Assembly: GCA_944324395.1 (NCBI GenBank)
Contig: CALUWC010000007.1
Coordinates: 62,001-126,000 of the forward strand
Reading direction: 5' to 3'
From: Candidatus Gastranaerophilales bacterium
GTDB taxonomy: Bacteria; Cyanobacteriota; Vampirovibrionia; Gastranaerophilales; Gastranaerophilaceae
DNA: 64,000 bases
The position numbers and the translations under genes are program-made. Each line of letters opens with the position of its first letter. Position 1 is the stretch's first letter. Below the pieces are notes generated by a model that saw only the letters and a program-made list of their open reading frames with translations, had not been told where the DNA came from and did no database searches. Shown piece by piece: positions 18,192 to 27,563 of the stretch.

Positions 18192-19721
18192 ATGAGAATA
18201 ACGAGTGTACAGAATTATAATTTTATAAATAATAATAAAACTAAAATTAACAATTACCAAACAAACAGTACTGTAAGTAATCCTGATAGCGAAAACAGAA
18301 CCGGCATTGGTAAATATTCTTACGGATTGGATCTGGTAAATCGTCCGCAAACTACATTTACGGGCAACGAAATATCAAAAACTGCTATAGTGCTGGCTCA
18401 ACAACTTCCGATTGAAGACAGGCTTGCATCTATATTTCAGATTTTAAAACATGGAGATATTCTTTTACTCGGAAAAGATTTTAACAAAGCTCAGGTTGCA
18501 TTGAAAAAGCACCTCAGCAAACTCCGCCAGGTTATAAGAAAAGAATATTTTGTACCGGATTCGAAAATTGAAAATAACTATGCGTTTATCAGAAATGCCA
18601 TGGGAGAAATAGAACTGCTTAATATAAATGATAAAAAGTTGATTTATATGACAGGCGGTAAAAAATATTACCTTGAGCCGGATACAAGTTTTTATGTAGT
18701 AAACAATGATACCATACAGTACGCAAATGATGTTATTCACTTGAAAGATAAACCTAAAGCTGATTTATCAACAAGCAGACATATATTTTCTCGCATGTTT
18801 GATTACAGCGAAAATGTACAGACTGAACTTGCTAAACTAAATGCAAAAACTGTTAATACTATGATTGTACCTGCAAAAGCAGGAGCTAAAGCTGTTACAT
18901 TCGCAGATATAGGTGGTCAAGCCAAAGCCATAAAAGAATTAAAACACAGTATACTATTTCCTGTCAAAAATCCCGAAGGATTTACAGGAGATGATATTAC
19001 AAGAGGTTTCATACTTTATGGGCCCGCTGGTACAGGTAAAACAGAACTCTGCAGAGCTCTGGCAAATGAAGCCGGTATGAATTCATCTTATATAAGCGGA
19101 GCAAGTTTTCAAAACAAATGGGTAGGCGGCTCTGAAGAAAATGTAAGGAACTGGTTTGATGCACTAAAGGAAAATCAGCCCTCTATCGGAATTATTGACG
19201 AAATAGACGCTATTGCAAACAAAAGAAGCGGTCAAGATGTCTACGGAGATAAACTTGTTGACCAAATTCTTACATGTATGACGGATATTTATAATGAAAA
19301 TGATAATGTCTTTATTCTCGGTCTGACTAATAAGTATAACATGCTTGATGATGCAATTAAAAGAGCCGAAAGGTTCAGTAAACATATTCTTGTCGGCGAA
19401 CCGGACAGGGATGGAGTAGCTCAAATTTTAAAAATCCACACCAGAAACAGGCAGCTTGACCCTGAACTAAATATTGATGCTCTGGTTGATGAAATGTATA
19501 AAATTAGAACCGTAGGCAGCGATATTAAATTCATTACTAAGCTTGCAAAAGAAAATATGATGGAAAGACTTGGCTTATATGAAAAAATGGAAAACGGAAC
19601 TTTTAAAGCTTCTGATATGGAAAATGCTATGATAAATCAAGCAGATTTTATGAATGCAATTGAAAGTTTCAAAAAACAGCACCGCACATCATCCAGAAAA
19701 CCAATAGGCTATAACATTTGA
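18192..19721 (+). CDS. AAA+ ATPase with lineage-specific N-terminus
   Basis: 509-residue ATPase of the classical AAA clade (FtsH/p97/spastin-like module), soluble, without protease domain or TM segment. The AAA domain (about 235-470) shows Walker A 'GPAGTGKTEL', Walker B 'IGIIDEIDAIA' and the arginine-finger helix 'DAIKRAERFSKHILVGEPDR'. The N-terminal 60 residues are low-complexity, begin 'MRITSVQNYNF' and include 'TTFTG', a hallmark I associate with Gastranaerophilales proteins. Residues 65-230 are an unrecognised, possibly substrate-binding, domain. GAGGTG precedes the ATG; a bidirectional terminator follows. Confidence 0.88.
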   Translation: MRITSVQNYNFINNNKTKINNYQTNSTVSNPDSENRTGIGKYSYGLDLVNRPQTTFTGNEISKTAIVLAQQLPIEDRLASIFQILKHGDILLLGKDFNKAQVALKKHLSKLRQVIRKEYFVPDSKIENNYAFIRNAMGEIELLNINDKKLIYMTGGKKYYLEPDTSFYVVNNDTIQYANDVIHLKDKPKADLSTSRHIFSRMFDYSENVQTELAKLNAKTVNTMIVPAKAGAKAVTFADIGGQAKAIKELKHSILFPVKNPEGFTGDDITRGFILYGPAGTGKTELCRALANEAGMNSSYISGASFQNKWVGGSEENVRNWFDALKENQPSIGIIDEIDAIANKRSGQDVYGDKLVDQILTCMTDIYNENDNVFILGLTNKYNMLDDAIKRAERFSKHILVGEPDRDGVAQILKIHTRNRQLDPELNIDALVDEMYKIRTVGSDIKFITKLAKENMMERLGLYEKMENGTFKASDMENAMINQADFMNAIESFKKQHRTSSRKPIGYNI

Positions 19722-19759
19722 TAACTCCTTATCTTCTTTTAGTATAACTACTATACGCA

Positions 19760-19786
19760 AAACCCTCTTATATAAGAGGGTTCTTT
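19760..19786. terminator. Bidirectional hairpin terminator
   Basis: AACCCTCTTA and TAAGAGGGTT form a long perfect stem between the convergent AAA+ and sdaAA genes, with A-rich and T-rich flanks. Confidence 0.8.
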
Positions 19787-19802
19787 ATTGCTAAAATTTT
19801 AT

Positions 19803-20675
19803 CTAACCGAATACCTGTTTTTGAATTTCAAGAGCCGTTTTAGTAACCGCAAGTCCGGCTTGCGAGCTTTCTTTCAATGTTGGTGACATCAATGCTCCAG
19901 TTTGTTCCATGGCATCAACGACTTCATCAATCGGAATTTTTGATTCTACACCGGCTAAAGCCATTTCTACTGCTGTTACTGAATGAATTGCCAGAAAAGG
20001 GTTACGTTTAACGCAGGGTACTTCAACCAGACCTGCAACAGGATCACAAGTTAATCCTAAGAGATTTTTTAAAGCAAGTGCTGATGCATTCAAAATTTGA
20101 GAAACAGTTCCTCCTCTCAACTGACAAACAGCAGCTGCACTCATTGCGGAAGCCACACCGCATTCTGCCTGACATCCTGCAACAGCTCCAGCCAGTGAAA
20201 CTTTATTCGAAATAATTCTGCCTATCTCACCCGCTGTTATAAGAGCATTAATCTGCTCCCTTTCAGAATAATTATATTCTTGACTTACTGCAACTAATGC
20301 TGAAGGTAATATTCCGCACGAACCTGCAGTAGGACAGGCTACAATTTTCCCCATTCTGATATTTTCTTCACTAGTTGCAAGGGCATAAATCATAATTTTT
20401 TCAAATGTTTTCCCGAAAATGGCAGGCTCATTTTTAAATTTTTGCTGTACCCTATAGCAATCCTGTCCGCACATACCGCTTAGTGAAAGCTCTTTACAGT
20501 TCAAACCGCTTTGTATAGCCTCTTTCATAGCGAATAAACTTCTGTTTGCAAAAGCTCTTACTTCATCTATACTGATATCTCCTTCAGATGCCATATTTTC
20601 CTGTGCAATTTCATATATTTTTTTATTTTTTGTAATGCATTCATTTTTTAATTGTTCAAATGTACTGATATCCAT
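19803..20675 (-). CDS. sdaAA: L-serine dehydratase, alpha subunit (Fe-S)
   Basis: Catalytic subunit of the oxygen-sensitive [4Fe-4S] L-serine deaminase, giving pyruvate and ammonia. Seen: 'VACPTAGSCGILPSA', 'GCQAECGVASAMSAAAVCQL' and 'CDPVAGLVEVPCVKRN', the Cys-rich blocks binding the cluster. 290 residues. ATG 20675 lies 2 nt after the beta-subunit stop; an upstream TTG would overlap. The split alpha/beta arrangement is typical of Firmicutes and anaerobes rather than the fused enterobacterial form. Confidence 0.94.
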   Translation of the reverse strand: MDISTFEQLKNECITKNKKIYEIAQENMASEGDISIDEVRAFANRSLFAMKEAIQSGLNCKELSLSGMCGQDCYRVQQKFKNEPAIFGKTFEKIMIYALATSEENIRMGKIVACPTAGSCGILPSALVAVSQEYNYSEREQINALITAGEIGRIISNKVSLAGAVAGCQAECGVASAMSAAAVCQLRGGTVSQILNASALALKNLLGLTCDPVAGLVEVPCVKRNPFLAIHSVTAVEMALAGVESKIPIDEVVDAMEQTGALMSPTLKESSQAGLAVTKTALEIQKQVFG

Positions 20676-20677
20676 AA

Positions 20678-21346
20678 TCAATTATCCAGTTTCTCTATAT
20701 AACTAACAAAATATACCTCGGGAATTTCTTCAATTGTATCAATAATATCAGAATCAATATTACCGTCAATACTTATAATCATAGATGCCTGCTGACCCTT
20801 GGCATTTCTATCACAATTTAAAGATGCAATATTTATATTATGATACTGCAAAAGCGAAGTAACCTGTGAAATCATTCCAGGCATATCTTTATACACAATC
20901 AGAATTGTATTATATTTGCCGGTCAATTTAACATTGAAATCATTTATTTTTCTTATCGCAATTTCACCCGCACCAACTGAATCTCCGGAAACAGTCATAT
21001 TTATATCCCCTGAAAATTCAATATCAACAGCATTTGGGTGACGTTTGAAATTATCGGCATATTCAAATTCATATTCTATTTGTTTTGCTAATTCTGAATT
21101 AAATATGTCCTTAATCCTTCTGTCATCAACACTTAATCCTAATACCCCGGCTAATAAGCCTTTTTCGGTACCATGACCTTTACCGGTGTGTGCATACGAA
21201 TTATAAAGCGTAAATACAACCTTATTTGGCTGAAGTTTATAAATATTTTTTGCCAGCAGCCCTAAACGCACAGCTCCTGCCGTATGAGAACTCGAAGGGC
21301 CTATCATAATAGGGGATATTATATCAAATAGAGTTGATTTTTTCAT
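20678..21346 (-). CDS. sdaAB: L-serine dehydratase, beta subunit (ACT domain)
   Basis: Partner of the alpha subunit. 'DIISPIMIGPSSSHTAGAVR' is the family signature, including the serine-binding SSSHT loop. The C-terminal ACT domain (about 150-222, 'ILIVYKDMPGMISQVTSLL') probably binds serine as an allosteric ligand. AAAGGA precedes the ATG. The gene follows the small membrane protein directly (stop and start adjacent). Confidence 0.94.
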   Translation of the reverse strand: MKKSTLFDIISPIMIGPSSSHTAGAVRLGLLAKNIYKLQPNKVVFTLYNSYAHTGKGHGTEKGLLAGVLGLSVDDRRIKDIFNSELAKQIEYEFEYADNFKRHPNAVDIEFSGDINMTVSGDSVGAGEIAIRKINDFNVKLTGKYNTILIVYKDMPGMISQVTSLLQYHNINIASLNCDRNAKGQQASMIISIDGNIDSDIIDTIEEIPEVYFVSYIEKLDN

Positions 21347-21571
21347 TTAATAATTTTCCTTTAAATTGCTTTCAATTTTTTGTTTTAATAATTTTGAATT
21401 CTCAATTTCTTGGATTTTAGAGTCAATAATTTCTTCTTGATTTTGAATATTTACATTGTCATTAAACGGATCCTTACGTCCTGTTTTCGGGCCTGCAAAA
21501 AAGCTGAAATATAAAACCGTTATAATTATTATAACTATAAGTAGTTCGAGCATACCGGCAGCATTTTTCAT
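21347..21571 (-). CDS. Small single-pass membrane protein, unknown
   Basis: 74 residues: one hydrophobic helix (about 7-26, 'MLELLIVIIIITVLYFSFF') then a charged, Gln/Asn/Glu-rich soluble tail with a helical end. The helix recalls a prepilin N-terminus but Glu is at position +3 rather than +5 from the Gly, so I do not call it a pilin. It lies in the chain rne - 100-residue membrane protein - this gene - sdaAB with 0-2 nt gaps, so it is co-transcribed. Confidence 0.6.
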   Translation of the reverse strand: MKNAAGMLELLIVIIIITVLYFSFFAGPKTGRKDPFNDNVNIQNQEEIIDSKIQEIENSKLLKQKIESNLKENY

Positions 21572-21573
21572 AA

Positions 21574-21879
21574 TTATTTTAACCTATTTTTTGTAATATA
21601 CATCATAATGGCTTCATCTTTATCCGCAGGAGTTCTGAGAGAATCTTTACTTAATTTATAATCTTTAATCTGCGATGCAACAAAAAACTTATTATATAAA
21701 GACAAACCAACAGTAAGTAAAATAGAAAACATCATAACCGCAAACATTGCGATACCAATTTTTATGGCATAGGGTTTTATTTGTGCAAAAGTATAAGCAT
21801 TTTGTGCCAATACCGTATCAGCAGTACAAATAAGTACTGCTAATACTGCCATAACTTTATAATATAGTTTTCTACTCAC
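21574..21879 (-). CDS. Small two-helix membrane protein, unknown
   Basis: About 101 residues from GTG 21879, which overlaps the rne stop by 8 nt and has AGAGGA 6 nt upstream. A longer frame open to 22011 merely shadows the Lys-rich rne tail. Two hydrophobic segments ('VMAVLAVLICTADTVLA', which could be a signal peptide, and 'IGIAMFAVMMFSILLTVGL'), then a polar C-terminus with 'LRTPADKDEAIMMYI'. Role unknown; co-translation with the ribonuclease is implied. Confidence 0.6.
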   Translation of the reverse strand: MSRKLYYKVMAVLAVLICTADTVLAQNAYTFAQIKPYAIKIGIAMFAVMMFSILLTVGLSLYNKFFVASQIKDYKLSKDSLRTPADKDEAIMMYITKNRLK

Positions 21880-23716
21880 CTGTTTCCTCTGTTTTTTTAG
21901 CTTTTTTGCTTGATTTAACCTTTGAAGAGCCTCTATTTGGACGTCTTGTTCTTTTTTTAGGCTGCTCTTCCGCTTCCTGCACTTCTTGAGATTCAACGAC
22001 CTGCGGTTCAACTTCTACCGGCGGAGTTTGAACTGTTTCTGCAATAGCAGGTGATTCTGCAGTCTTTTTAGTTTTTCTTTTTCTTGATTTGCCCTTAATT
22101 TTAGGCTCCGGAACACTTTCTTCTGCTGCGACAGGAACTTCTTGCTTCTGTGGTTCTACAGACTGTACTTCAGAAGTTATCTGTGTATTTTCAGCAGATT
22201 CAGACTGCTGTTCAGTATTTTCCTGTTGTTTATTTTTGTCGTATCTGTTCTTTCTGTTTTTATTACGTTTATTATTTTCTTTTTTTACTATTTCTTCAGC
22301 AGCAACTGTTGATGGTTCAGTTTCAATAGCCGGTTTTTGAGGCTGCTCTTGTACTGCCTCCTGAGGCTGCTGGTTAGTATTATTATATTTATTATTATTA
22401 TTTTTCTTAAAAGAAGAAGCAGGCATTTTTAATTTTGCGGCTTTAGCTCTGTATTCACCTTCTGCTGTCGGTGTTGCAAAGTTAAATTCTATCATGGAAT
22501 AACCGCTGCCCTGACAGTGAGGACACTTTTTAGTGAAGATTTCAGACAAAGACTGTCCCTGTCTGTGTCTTGTCAATTCAACCAAACCTAAATCTGATAA
22601 TTGCCCCACTTGCGGTTTAGCTTTATCCGGTTCAAGAGCTATTTCAAGTTCTTCCATCATTGCAAGCTTATCAGCTCTTGACATCATATCAATGAAGTCG
22701 ACAATAATCATACCGCCAATATTACGTAAACGGAGCTGCCTTGCAATTTCATGAACAGCCTCTATATTAGTTTTCAATATAGTTTCATCCTGAGTGGCAG
22801 AACTTATAAATTTACCGCTGTTTACATCAATAACGGTTAAAGCTTCTGTTTGCTGAATGTATAAATAACCGCCGGAAGGCATATTTACTTTAACATTTAG
22901 AGCTGCTTTAATTTCTTTATGGATATCCATTGCAATTAAAAGGGGTTCTGTGCCTTTATACAAAGTAACTTGAATACCTTTTGCCATATGCCAGTTTTGT
23001 AAAATAGATTGAACTCTGTTCATAGCAAACGGAGTATCAACAATAATTTCATTTACATCATCAGTACAAGCCTCTCGAATAACCCTGTAAAGCAAATCCT
23101 GATCACGATATATCAGATTCGGCGGAGTAAGGGATTCCGCAGAAGTAATAATATTATTCCATTTTTCAAGAAGAATTTCCAAATCTTCTTGAATATCAGC
23201 TTCTGACTGACCTTCAGCTTCTGTTCTGATAATTACCCCAACACCGACAGGCTTAATAAGATTAACAATAGCTTTTAATCTTGCTCGTTCTTTAGAATTT
23301 TCAATTTTTTTACTTACACTGACCCCCGGCTCACTCGGCATTAATACTAAAAATCTTCCCGGCAAACTGATTTCTGTAGTAACTCTTGGACCTTTATGTC
23401 CTGTAGGTTCTTTTACCACCTGTACTATAAGTTTTTGCTTTGGGGAAAGTTTTTCTTTTAATGTACCCTTGCCCATAACATCTTGAGCGTGTAAAAAGCC
23501 CATTTTGTCAGTACCGACATTAACAAATGCAGCATCAATACTCGGGAGAATGTTATCAACCGTAGCTAAGTATACATCTCCCAGCAAAACTTCACCTCTG
23601 TGGATGAAAAAATCAGTAACTTTTTTGTTTTCAAGCACTGCAGCAATATTATCTCTTTCTGCAATAACAATTTTTTTCTCAACTTGATGATTTGAATTTC
23701 GATTCTTTTCGTTCAT
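21872..23716 (-). CDS. rne: Ribonuclease E/G family endoribonuclease
   Basis: Single-strand-specific endoribonuclease of mRNA decay and rRNA/tRNA processing. Core: S1-like region 'VLLGDVYLATVDNILPSIDA', 'FVNVGTDKMGFLHAQDV', catalytic Asp residues in 'TVIDVNSGKF' and 'GGMIIVDFIDM', and a Zn-link 'CPHCQGSGY'. The C-terminal ~200 residues are a disordered Lys/Glu/Gln/Pro-rich tail that could scaffold partners or bind RNA. 614 residues from ATG 23716 (AAAGGA 6 nt upstream); another ATG at 23740 lies inside the radical-SAM gene. The radical SAM-rne order is conserved in cyanobacteria and Firmicutes. Confidence 0.93.
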   Translation of the reverse strand: MNEKNRNSNHQVEKKIVIAERDNIAAVLENKKVTDFFIHRGEVLLGDVYLATVDNILPSIDAAFVNVGTDKMGFLHAQDVMGKGTLKEKLSPKQKLIVQVVKEPTGHKGPRVTTEISLPGRFLVLMPSEPGVSVSKKIENSKERARLKAIVNLIKPVGVGVIIRTEAEGQSEADIQEDLEILLEKWNNIITSAESLTPPNLIYRDQDLLYRVIREACTDDVNEIIVDTPFAMNRVQSILQNWHMAKGIQVTLYKGTEPLLIAMDIHKEIKAALNVKVNMPSGGYLYIQQTEALTVIDVNSGKFISSATQDETILKTNIEAVHEIARQLRLRNIGGMIIVDFIDMMSRADKLAMMEELEIALEPDKAKPQVGQLSDLGLVELTRHRQGQSLSEIFTKKCPHCQGSGYSMIEFNFATPTAEGEYRAKAAKLKMPASSFKKNNNNKYNNTNQQPQEAVQEQPQKPAIETEPSTVAAEEIVKKENNKRNKNRKNRYDKNKQQENTEQQSESAENTQITSEVQSVEPQKQEVPVAAEESVPEPKIKGKSRKRKTKKTAESPAIAETVQTPPVEVEPQVVESQEVQEAEEQPKKRTRRPNRGSSKVKSSKKAKKTEETGE

Positions 23717-23729
23717 AAAAATTCCTTTA

Positions 23730-26282
23730 CTATAACTCATGTAAAGACTCGGATAAGAATTTCATACGTGTTATATCAAACATTATTCCGGGAGCAATAA
23801 TATTCATAAGTACATCTGCTCTTAATGCCGGAATATCTGAACCCTGACCGGTCTTTAATACTATATACAGACAATCATCTTCATATCGGTGCGAACCGAT
23901 TGATTTTCTTATGTCTACTTTTTTTACTAAACCTTTTTTGTTTTTCTTCTCGATTAAAATTTCATCAGAAGATAAAACTTTTTCTGTATTATATACTAAT
24001 TTATCAAAATCGTAAAGAGGGTGTGATTCGTTTATTCCGGAATTATAAAACTCCGGAATTTTAACCCTGTATTCAGCCCAAGATGCAGTTTGATCTATGG
24101 ACGGCTCGGTATGGGAAATTTTTCGAATATCAAGAATATCCGACTGCTCCGGCAAGACCTTTTGTAACTCTGATTTTATAATAGAAACTTCAGTATCAGC
24201 TAGAAGTTCAATATCAATAAGTTCACTGTAACTTTCGCAAAATAGCGGCAGGGCAACACCCATTGATATTTTCATCAAAGGATTGTAGCCGTATGAAAAT
24301 GCAGGTTTAAGTTTTGTACGTGCAACAGCTTTAAAAAAAGTATTCTGCCAGTCAAGATGTGATAAATATTTTAGAACCCCTGTTTTAGTCAGCTTTATGC
24401 GATATCGATAAGTTTCTTTAATATTCTGAGGACATACAGAAGGATCAACCGGTTCTTTATTTAAAACTTCTTGAGCCTTATCTGATGCATTATACTTTGA
24501 TGCCATAATTTTATTAACATCAAAATTAGCACATACTCCGCAGTTTACACATTTTTGCTGACAAGTAGGAATAATATGCATAGAATTTTCATCAACGGAG
24601 AATGCTTTTATGTACTCCTCTTTGAACCATTCTTTATTAACACCTATATCAACAAAATCCCATGGCAAATCTTCTTCAAGAGAATATTGCTTCTGAGCAA
24701 GTTCATTTAAATTGATACCTAATTCTTCTGCTGTTTCAAACCACACAGATTTCTTAAAATATTCACCCCATGCATCAAGATAGCAGCCCTTTTTATACAA
24801 AGCTTCAACGAACCTGCACAAGGAAGCATCACCCCGGGTCAATACAGCTTCCAGTAATGATACATATTTTTCATGGTAATTAACTTTTACCCCTTTTATA
24901 TGCGATACCTGTTCCATTAAATAATGAATATGGCTGCTGACTTCATCAAGATTCATTTGACCGCACCACTGAAACGGTGTAAAAGGTTTCGGCACAAAAA
25001 TAGAAAGTGTACACGTTAAATCGAGTGAATGTTTCAATTCTTTTTCTTTTTTAAGTAATCTGGATTTGTATCGAATTCTTCTGAACAATTCAGCCATTTC
25101 TTCCATATCTTCAAGGGTTTCTGTCGGCAGTCCGCAAATAAAATAAAATTTAACTCTCGACCAGCCATGCTCATACAGAGTTAAAACGGCATTCATTATT
25201 TGTTCTTCTGTAATGTTTTTCTTAATTACATCACGTAATCTCTGGCTGCCAGCCTCGGGAGCCAGTGTCATTGTGGATTTCCTGACACTTTGAACTAAGT
25301 TGGCAAGTTCCAAATTAAATCCGTCAATTCGCTGACTCGGAAGGGATACCGAAATTTTTCTGTCATTGAAATCAACTGCAAGTTCTTTTATAACTTCGTT
25401 TATATTAGCGTAATCATTTGACGACAAAGAAAGTAAAGAATATTCATCATATCCGGTATTGTTAACAAGATCTTTTGTAATTTTAATTATTTCATCTGCA
25501 CTGCGTTCTCTAATCGGCAGGGTAACATGACCGGGCTGACAAAAACGGCACATTCTGCCGCAGCCTCTTCGTATTTCAACAACAGCTCTATCCTGAATTG
25601 ATGATGAAAACGGTATAGGATAAGATTTTGGTGCAGTTTCATAAGTTAATTGTGCAATTCTTTTTTTTACTTTACCGCCGGTTAATGCTGACCAACGTCC
25701 TGAACTTTCGCCTTCACAAAGTGCTTTAATTCTTTCATTGCGTGAAAGACCTTTAGTTTGTTCAAGAATTTTGCAAACTTCAATTATGGAATCTTCACCA
25801 TCTCCAATCATAAATACATCAATAAAATCAGCAACAGGTAAAGGATTAAAAGCACATGGACCGCCTGCAATAATTATTGGATCATTGTCGGTTCTATCAG
25901 AATTTTTGTAGGGAATACCGGACATTTCGAGCATTTTTAAAACCGTAGGATAAGCCATCTCATACTGTAATGAAAAACCAACCGCATCAAAATCTTTAAC
26001 GGCTCTTTTTGATTCGACAGCATATAACACCTCAGGTACAAAATCAGGTTCCGGTGCATATACCCTGTCACACATGTATTCCGGAACATTATTTATAAGT
26101 TCGTATAAAACACGTACACCGAGATTAGATATTCCAATCTCATACTTATCAGGAAAAGCCATGGCAAATCTGATACTTGCTTTGTCAAAATCTTTGTTAT
26201 GGGATAAATATTCACCGCCGACATACTGATACGGCTTTGTGCAATTATGTAAGTTTTCTTGATATTTACTGTAGAAACACAT
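23730..26282 (-). CDS. B12-binding-type radical SAM protein fused to DUF2344
   Basis: 850-residue fusion resembling TIGR03960 (radical SAM) plus TIGR03936/DUF2344, often encoded beside rne/rng and rplU. N-terminal B12-binding-like region ('YEIGISNLGVRVLYELIN'), radical SAM motif CxxxCxxC in 'CGRMCRFCQPGH' (about residue 240), further SAM-domain strands ('RKSTMTLAPEAGSQRL'), a Cys cluster 'CQQKCVNCGVC' (about 590), then DUF2344 from about 630 ('YRYRIKLTKTGVLKYLSHLDW'). An RNA-modification role is often suspected but unproven. ATG 26282 follows a small hypothetical gene by 10 nt. Confidence 0.9.
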   Translation of the reverse strand: MCFYSKYQENLHNCTKPYQYVGGEYLSHNKDFDKASIRFAMAFPDKYEIGISNLGVRVLYELINNVPEYMCDRVYAPEPDFVPEVLYAVESKRAVKDFDAVGFSLQYEMAYPTVLKMLEMSGIPYKNSDRTDNDPIIIAGGPCAFNPLPVADFIDVFMIGDGEDSIIEVCKILEQTKGLSRNERIKALCEGESSGRWSALTGGKVKKRIAQLTYETAPKSYPIPFSSSIQDRAVVEIRRGCGRMCRFCQPGHVTLPIRERSADEIIKITKDLVNNTGYDEYSLLSLSSNDYANINEVIKELAVDFNDRKISVSLPSQRIDGFNLELANLVQSVRKSTMTLAPEAGSQRLRDVIKKNITEEQIMNAVLTLYEHGWSRVKFYFICGLPTETLEDMEEMAELFRRIRYKSRLLKKEKELKHSLDLTCTLSIFVPKPFTPFQWCGQMNLDEVSSHIHYLMEQVSHIKGVKVNYHEKYVSLLEAVLTRGDASLCRFVEALYKKGCYLDAWGEYFKKSVWFETAEELGINLNELAQKQYSLEEDLPWDFVDIGVNKEWFKEEYIKAFSVDENSMHIIPTCQQKCVNCGVCANFDVNKIMASKYNASDKAQEVLNKEPVDPSVCPQNIKETYRYRIKLTKTGVLKYLSHLDWQNTFFKAVARTKLKPAFSYGYNPLMKISMGVALPLFCESYSELIDIELLADTEVSIIKSELQKVLPEQSDILDIRKISHTEPSIDQTASWAEYRVKIPEFYNSGINESHPLYDFDKLVYNTEKVLSSDEILIEKKNKKGLVKKVDIRKSIGSHRYEDDCLYIVLKTGQGSDIPALRADVLMNIIAPGIMFDITRMKFLSESLHEL

Positions 26283-26292
26283 TATTTTACTC

Positions 26293-26640
26293 TCAAGCCA
26301 GATCCTCAGGAAAATACTTATCTATTTCTATAATCGTCCCGTCAAGTGTATTTTCCTCAAATGACTTCATAAACTTGAATAAATCCGAGTTCGGGACATC
26401 ATAACTATATAAAATTATTTCACCGTTAAGTTCTCTCATAACAGTAACCATATAATGACATTTGGAGGCATAATTTAATAAATTATCCTTATTAAATTTG
26501 TTACCATTAGTGTCTTTTTTTAATTTAACATAATTAAATCCCGCATAATATTTAACTCGGTTTTTCGCTTCTGCGGACAATCTGTCATTATTATGCTGGG
26601 AAAACATATTTATGACATTTTTATTTATTTCATCAGACAC
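26293..26640 (-). CDS. Hypothetical soluble protein
   Basis: 115 residues from GTG 26640, chosen because GGAGG sits 7 nt upstream; upstream in-frame codons encode an implausible hydrophobic stretch over the ribosome binding site. Mixed alpha/beta composition, 'MVTVMRELNGEIILYSYDVP' looks like a beta hairpin, no Cys cluster or TM. No family recognised. It precedes the radical-SAM/rne operon by 10 nt and may be its first gene. Confidence 0.6.
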   Translation of the reverse strand: MSDEINKNVINMFSQHNNDRLSAEAKNRVKYYAGFNYVKLKKDTNGNKFNKDNLLNYASKCHYMVTVMRELNGEIILYSYDVPNSDLFKFMKSFEENTLDGTIIEIDKYFPEDLA

Positions 26641-26698
26641 AAATATCCCTCCAAAAAATATTAAACTACATAATAACAAAAATGTCTAAATATTAAGA

Positions 26699-27001
26699 TT
26701 AATCTTTTGACAATTCTTTAAGATAATTTACAACTTTTAAAGCGGTTTCTCTTCTCACTTCAGCCGGAGAGAGTCTCAAATATTCAATAGCATGGGAAAC
26801 TTTTATGTTTTTATCATACCATCTTCGCATAATATAGTTATATTGATCTTCAAGGCTTAGCTTTTCCAGTTCAACATCTTTTAAAAGTTCAATAATATAA
26901 TCCGCACATCTGACTTGAATATCTTCCGGCGAATGCTCCAGTTCATTGATTGCACGGCTGACAATTGCATCTGCATCATACCATCTTTTAAACATCTTCA
27001 T
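26699..27001 (-). CDS. Small helical protein with internal duplication
   Basis: 100 residues made of two copies of a ~37-residue unit: 6-42 begins 'RWYDADAIVSRAINELEHSP' and 60-96 begins 'RWYDKNIKVSHAIEYLRLSP'; both end in a 'YxxELLKD/YLKEL' helix. Identical positions include RWYD, V-S-AI, L-SP and the final Leu-Lys. GAGG is 8 nt before ATG 27001. No known family; likely a two-helix repeat used in binding (inference). Confidence 0.7.
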   Translation of the reverse strand: MKMFKRWYDADAIVSRAINELEHSPEDIQVRCADYIIELLKDVELEKLSLEDQYNYIMRRWYDKNIKVSHAIEYLRLSPAEVRRETALKVVNYLKELSKD

Positions 27002-27113
27002 ACAACAATCCTCATATTATTAAGAATATTAAAGCAAATTTTTTATAAATTGTAAATTATTTTACAAAAAAATACTTTATATAAATGTAGGTTATTTTTG
27101 AAAGGTTAGAAAA

Positions 27114-27449
27114 ATGTTTGACGGTGCAAGCTATAATATAGGTCCTGCATACACAGAAGATTTAGGAGTATCTTTTGGATTTAATCCTATGAATTTGCCA
27201 TACACAGGCATGTACGGCGGGTGCTATACTGGCGGATTTACCGGAGCAAGGGATTCAATGATTTTAAGAGGACCGCTGACACATGATGTCGTCGACATTC
27301 CAAGAAAAGAAAAAGATAAAAAAATCTGGAAAAATATCCTGACTTTTGCAGCCTTGGGTGCATTATGTATAGCCGGTTACAAAGTCGGGAAATTTACGAT
27401 AACTAAATGTTACAATGCTATAAAAAATCTATTTAAAAAGAAGCCATAA
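27114..27449 (+). CDS. Gly-rich small membrane-anchored protein
   Basis: 111 residues. The N-terminal half is Gly/Tyr/Phe-rich and unstructured ('GMYGGCYTGGFTGARD'), then 'PRKEKDKKIWKN', one TM helix (about 73-93, 'ILTFAALGALCIAGYKVG') and a basic end. The FTGARD segment resembles the 'F.G.RD' motif near the N-terminus of many Gastranaerophilales proteins. AAAGG precedes ATG 27114 and a terminator follows at 27498. Function unknown. Confidence 0.65.
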   Translation: MFDGASYNIGPAYTEDLGVSFGFNPMNLPYTGMYGGCYTGGFTGARDSMILRGPLTHDVVDIPRKEKDKKIWKNILTFAALGALCIAGYKVGKFTITKCYNAIKNLFKKKP

Positions 27450-27497
27450 CGGCATTTTATAAAAATATTCCCCGTAAGTAGAAATAGTGTGTTTTAG

Positions 27498-27524
27498 GCA
27501 GAATTGAAAAATTCTGCTTTTTTA
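27498..27524 (+). terminator. Rho-independent terminator
   Basis: GCAGAATT and AATTCTGC form the stem, followed by seven Ts, upstream of yajQ. Confidence 0.8.
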
Positions 27525-27563
27525 TGTTATATTATCCACAATACAAAATAAGGAGGATATGTT

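Noticed and set aside
21347-21571. Prepilin/pseudopilin identity of the 74-residue protein
   Set aside because: The Glu is not at +5 from the Gly, there is no pilin C-terminal fold, and no pilus gene is nearby.
21880-22011. Lys/Arg-rich N-terminal extension of the two-helix protein
   Set aside because: It is the out-of-frame image of the rne tail; GTG 21879 with AGAGGA is the better start.
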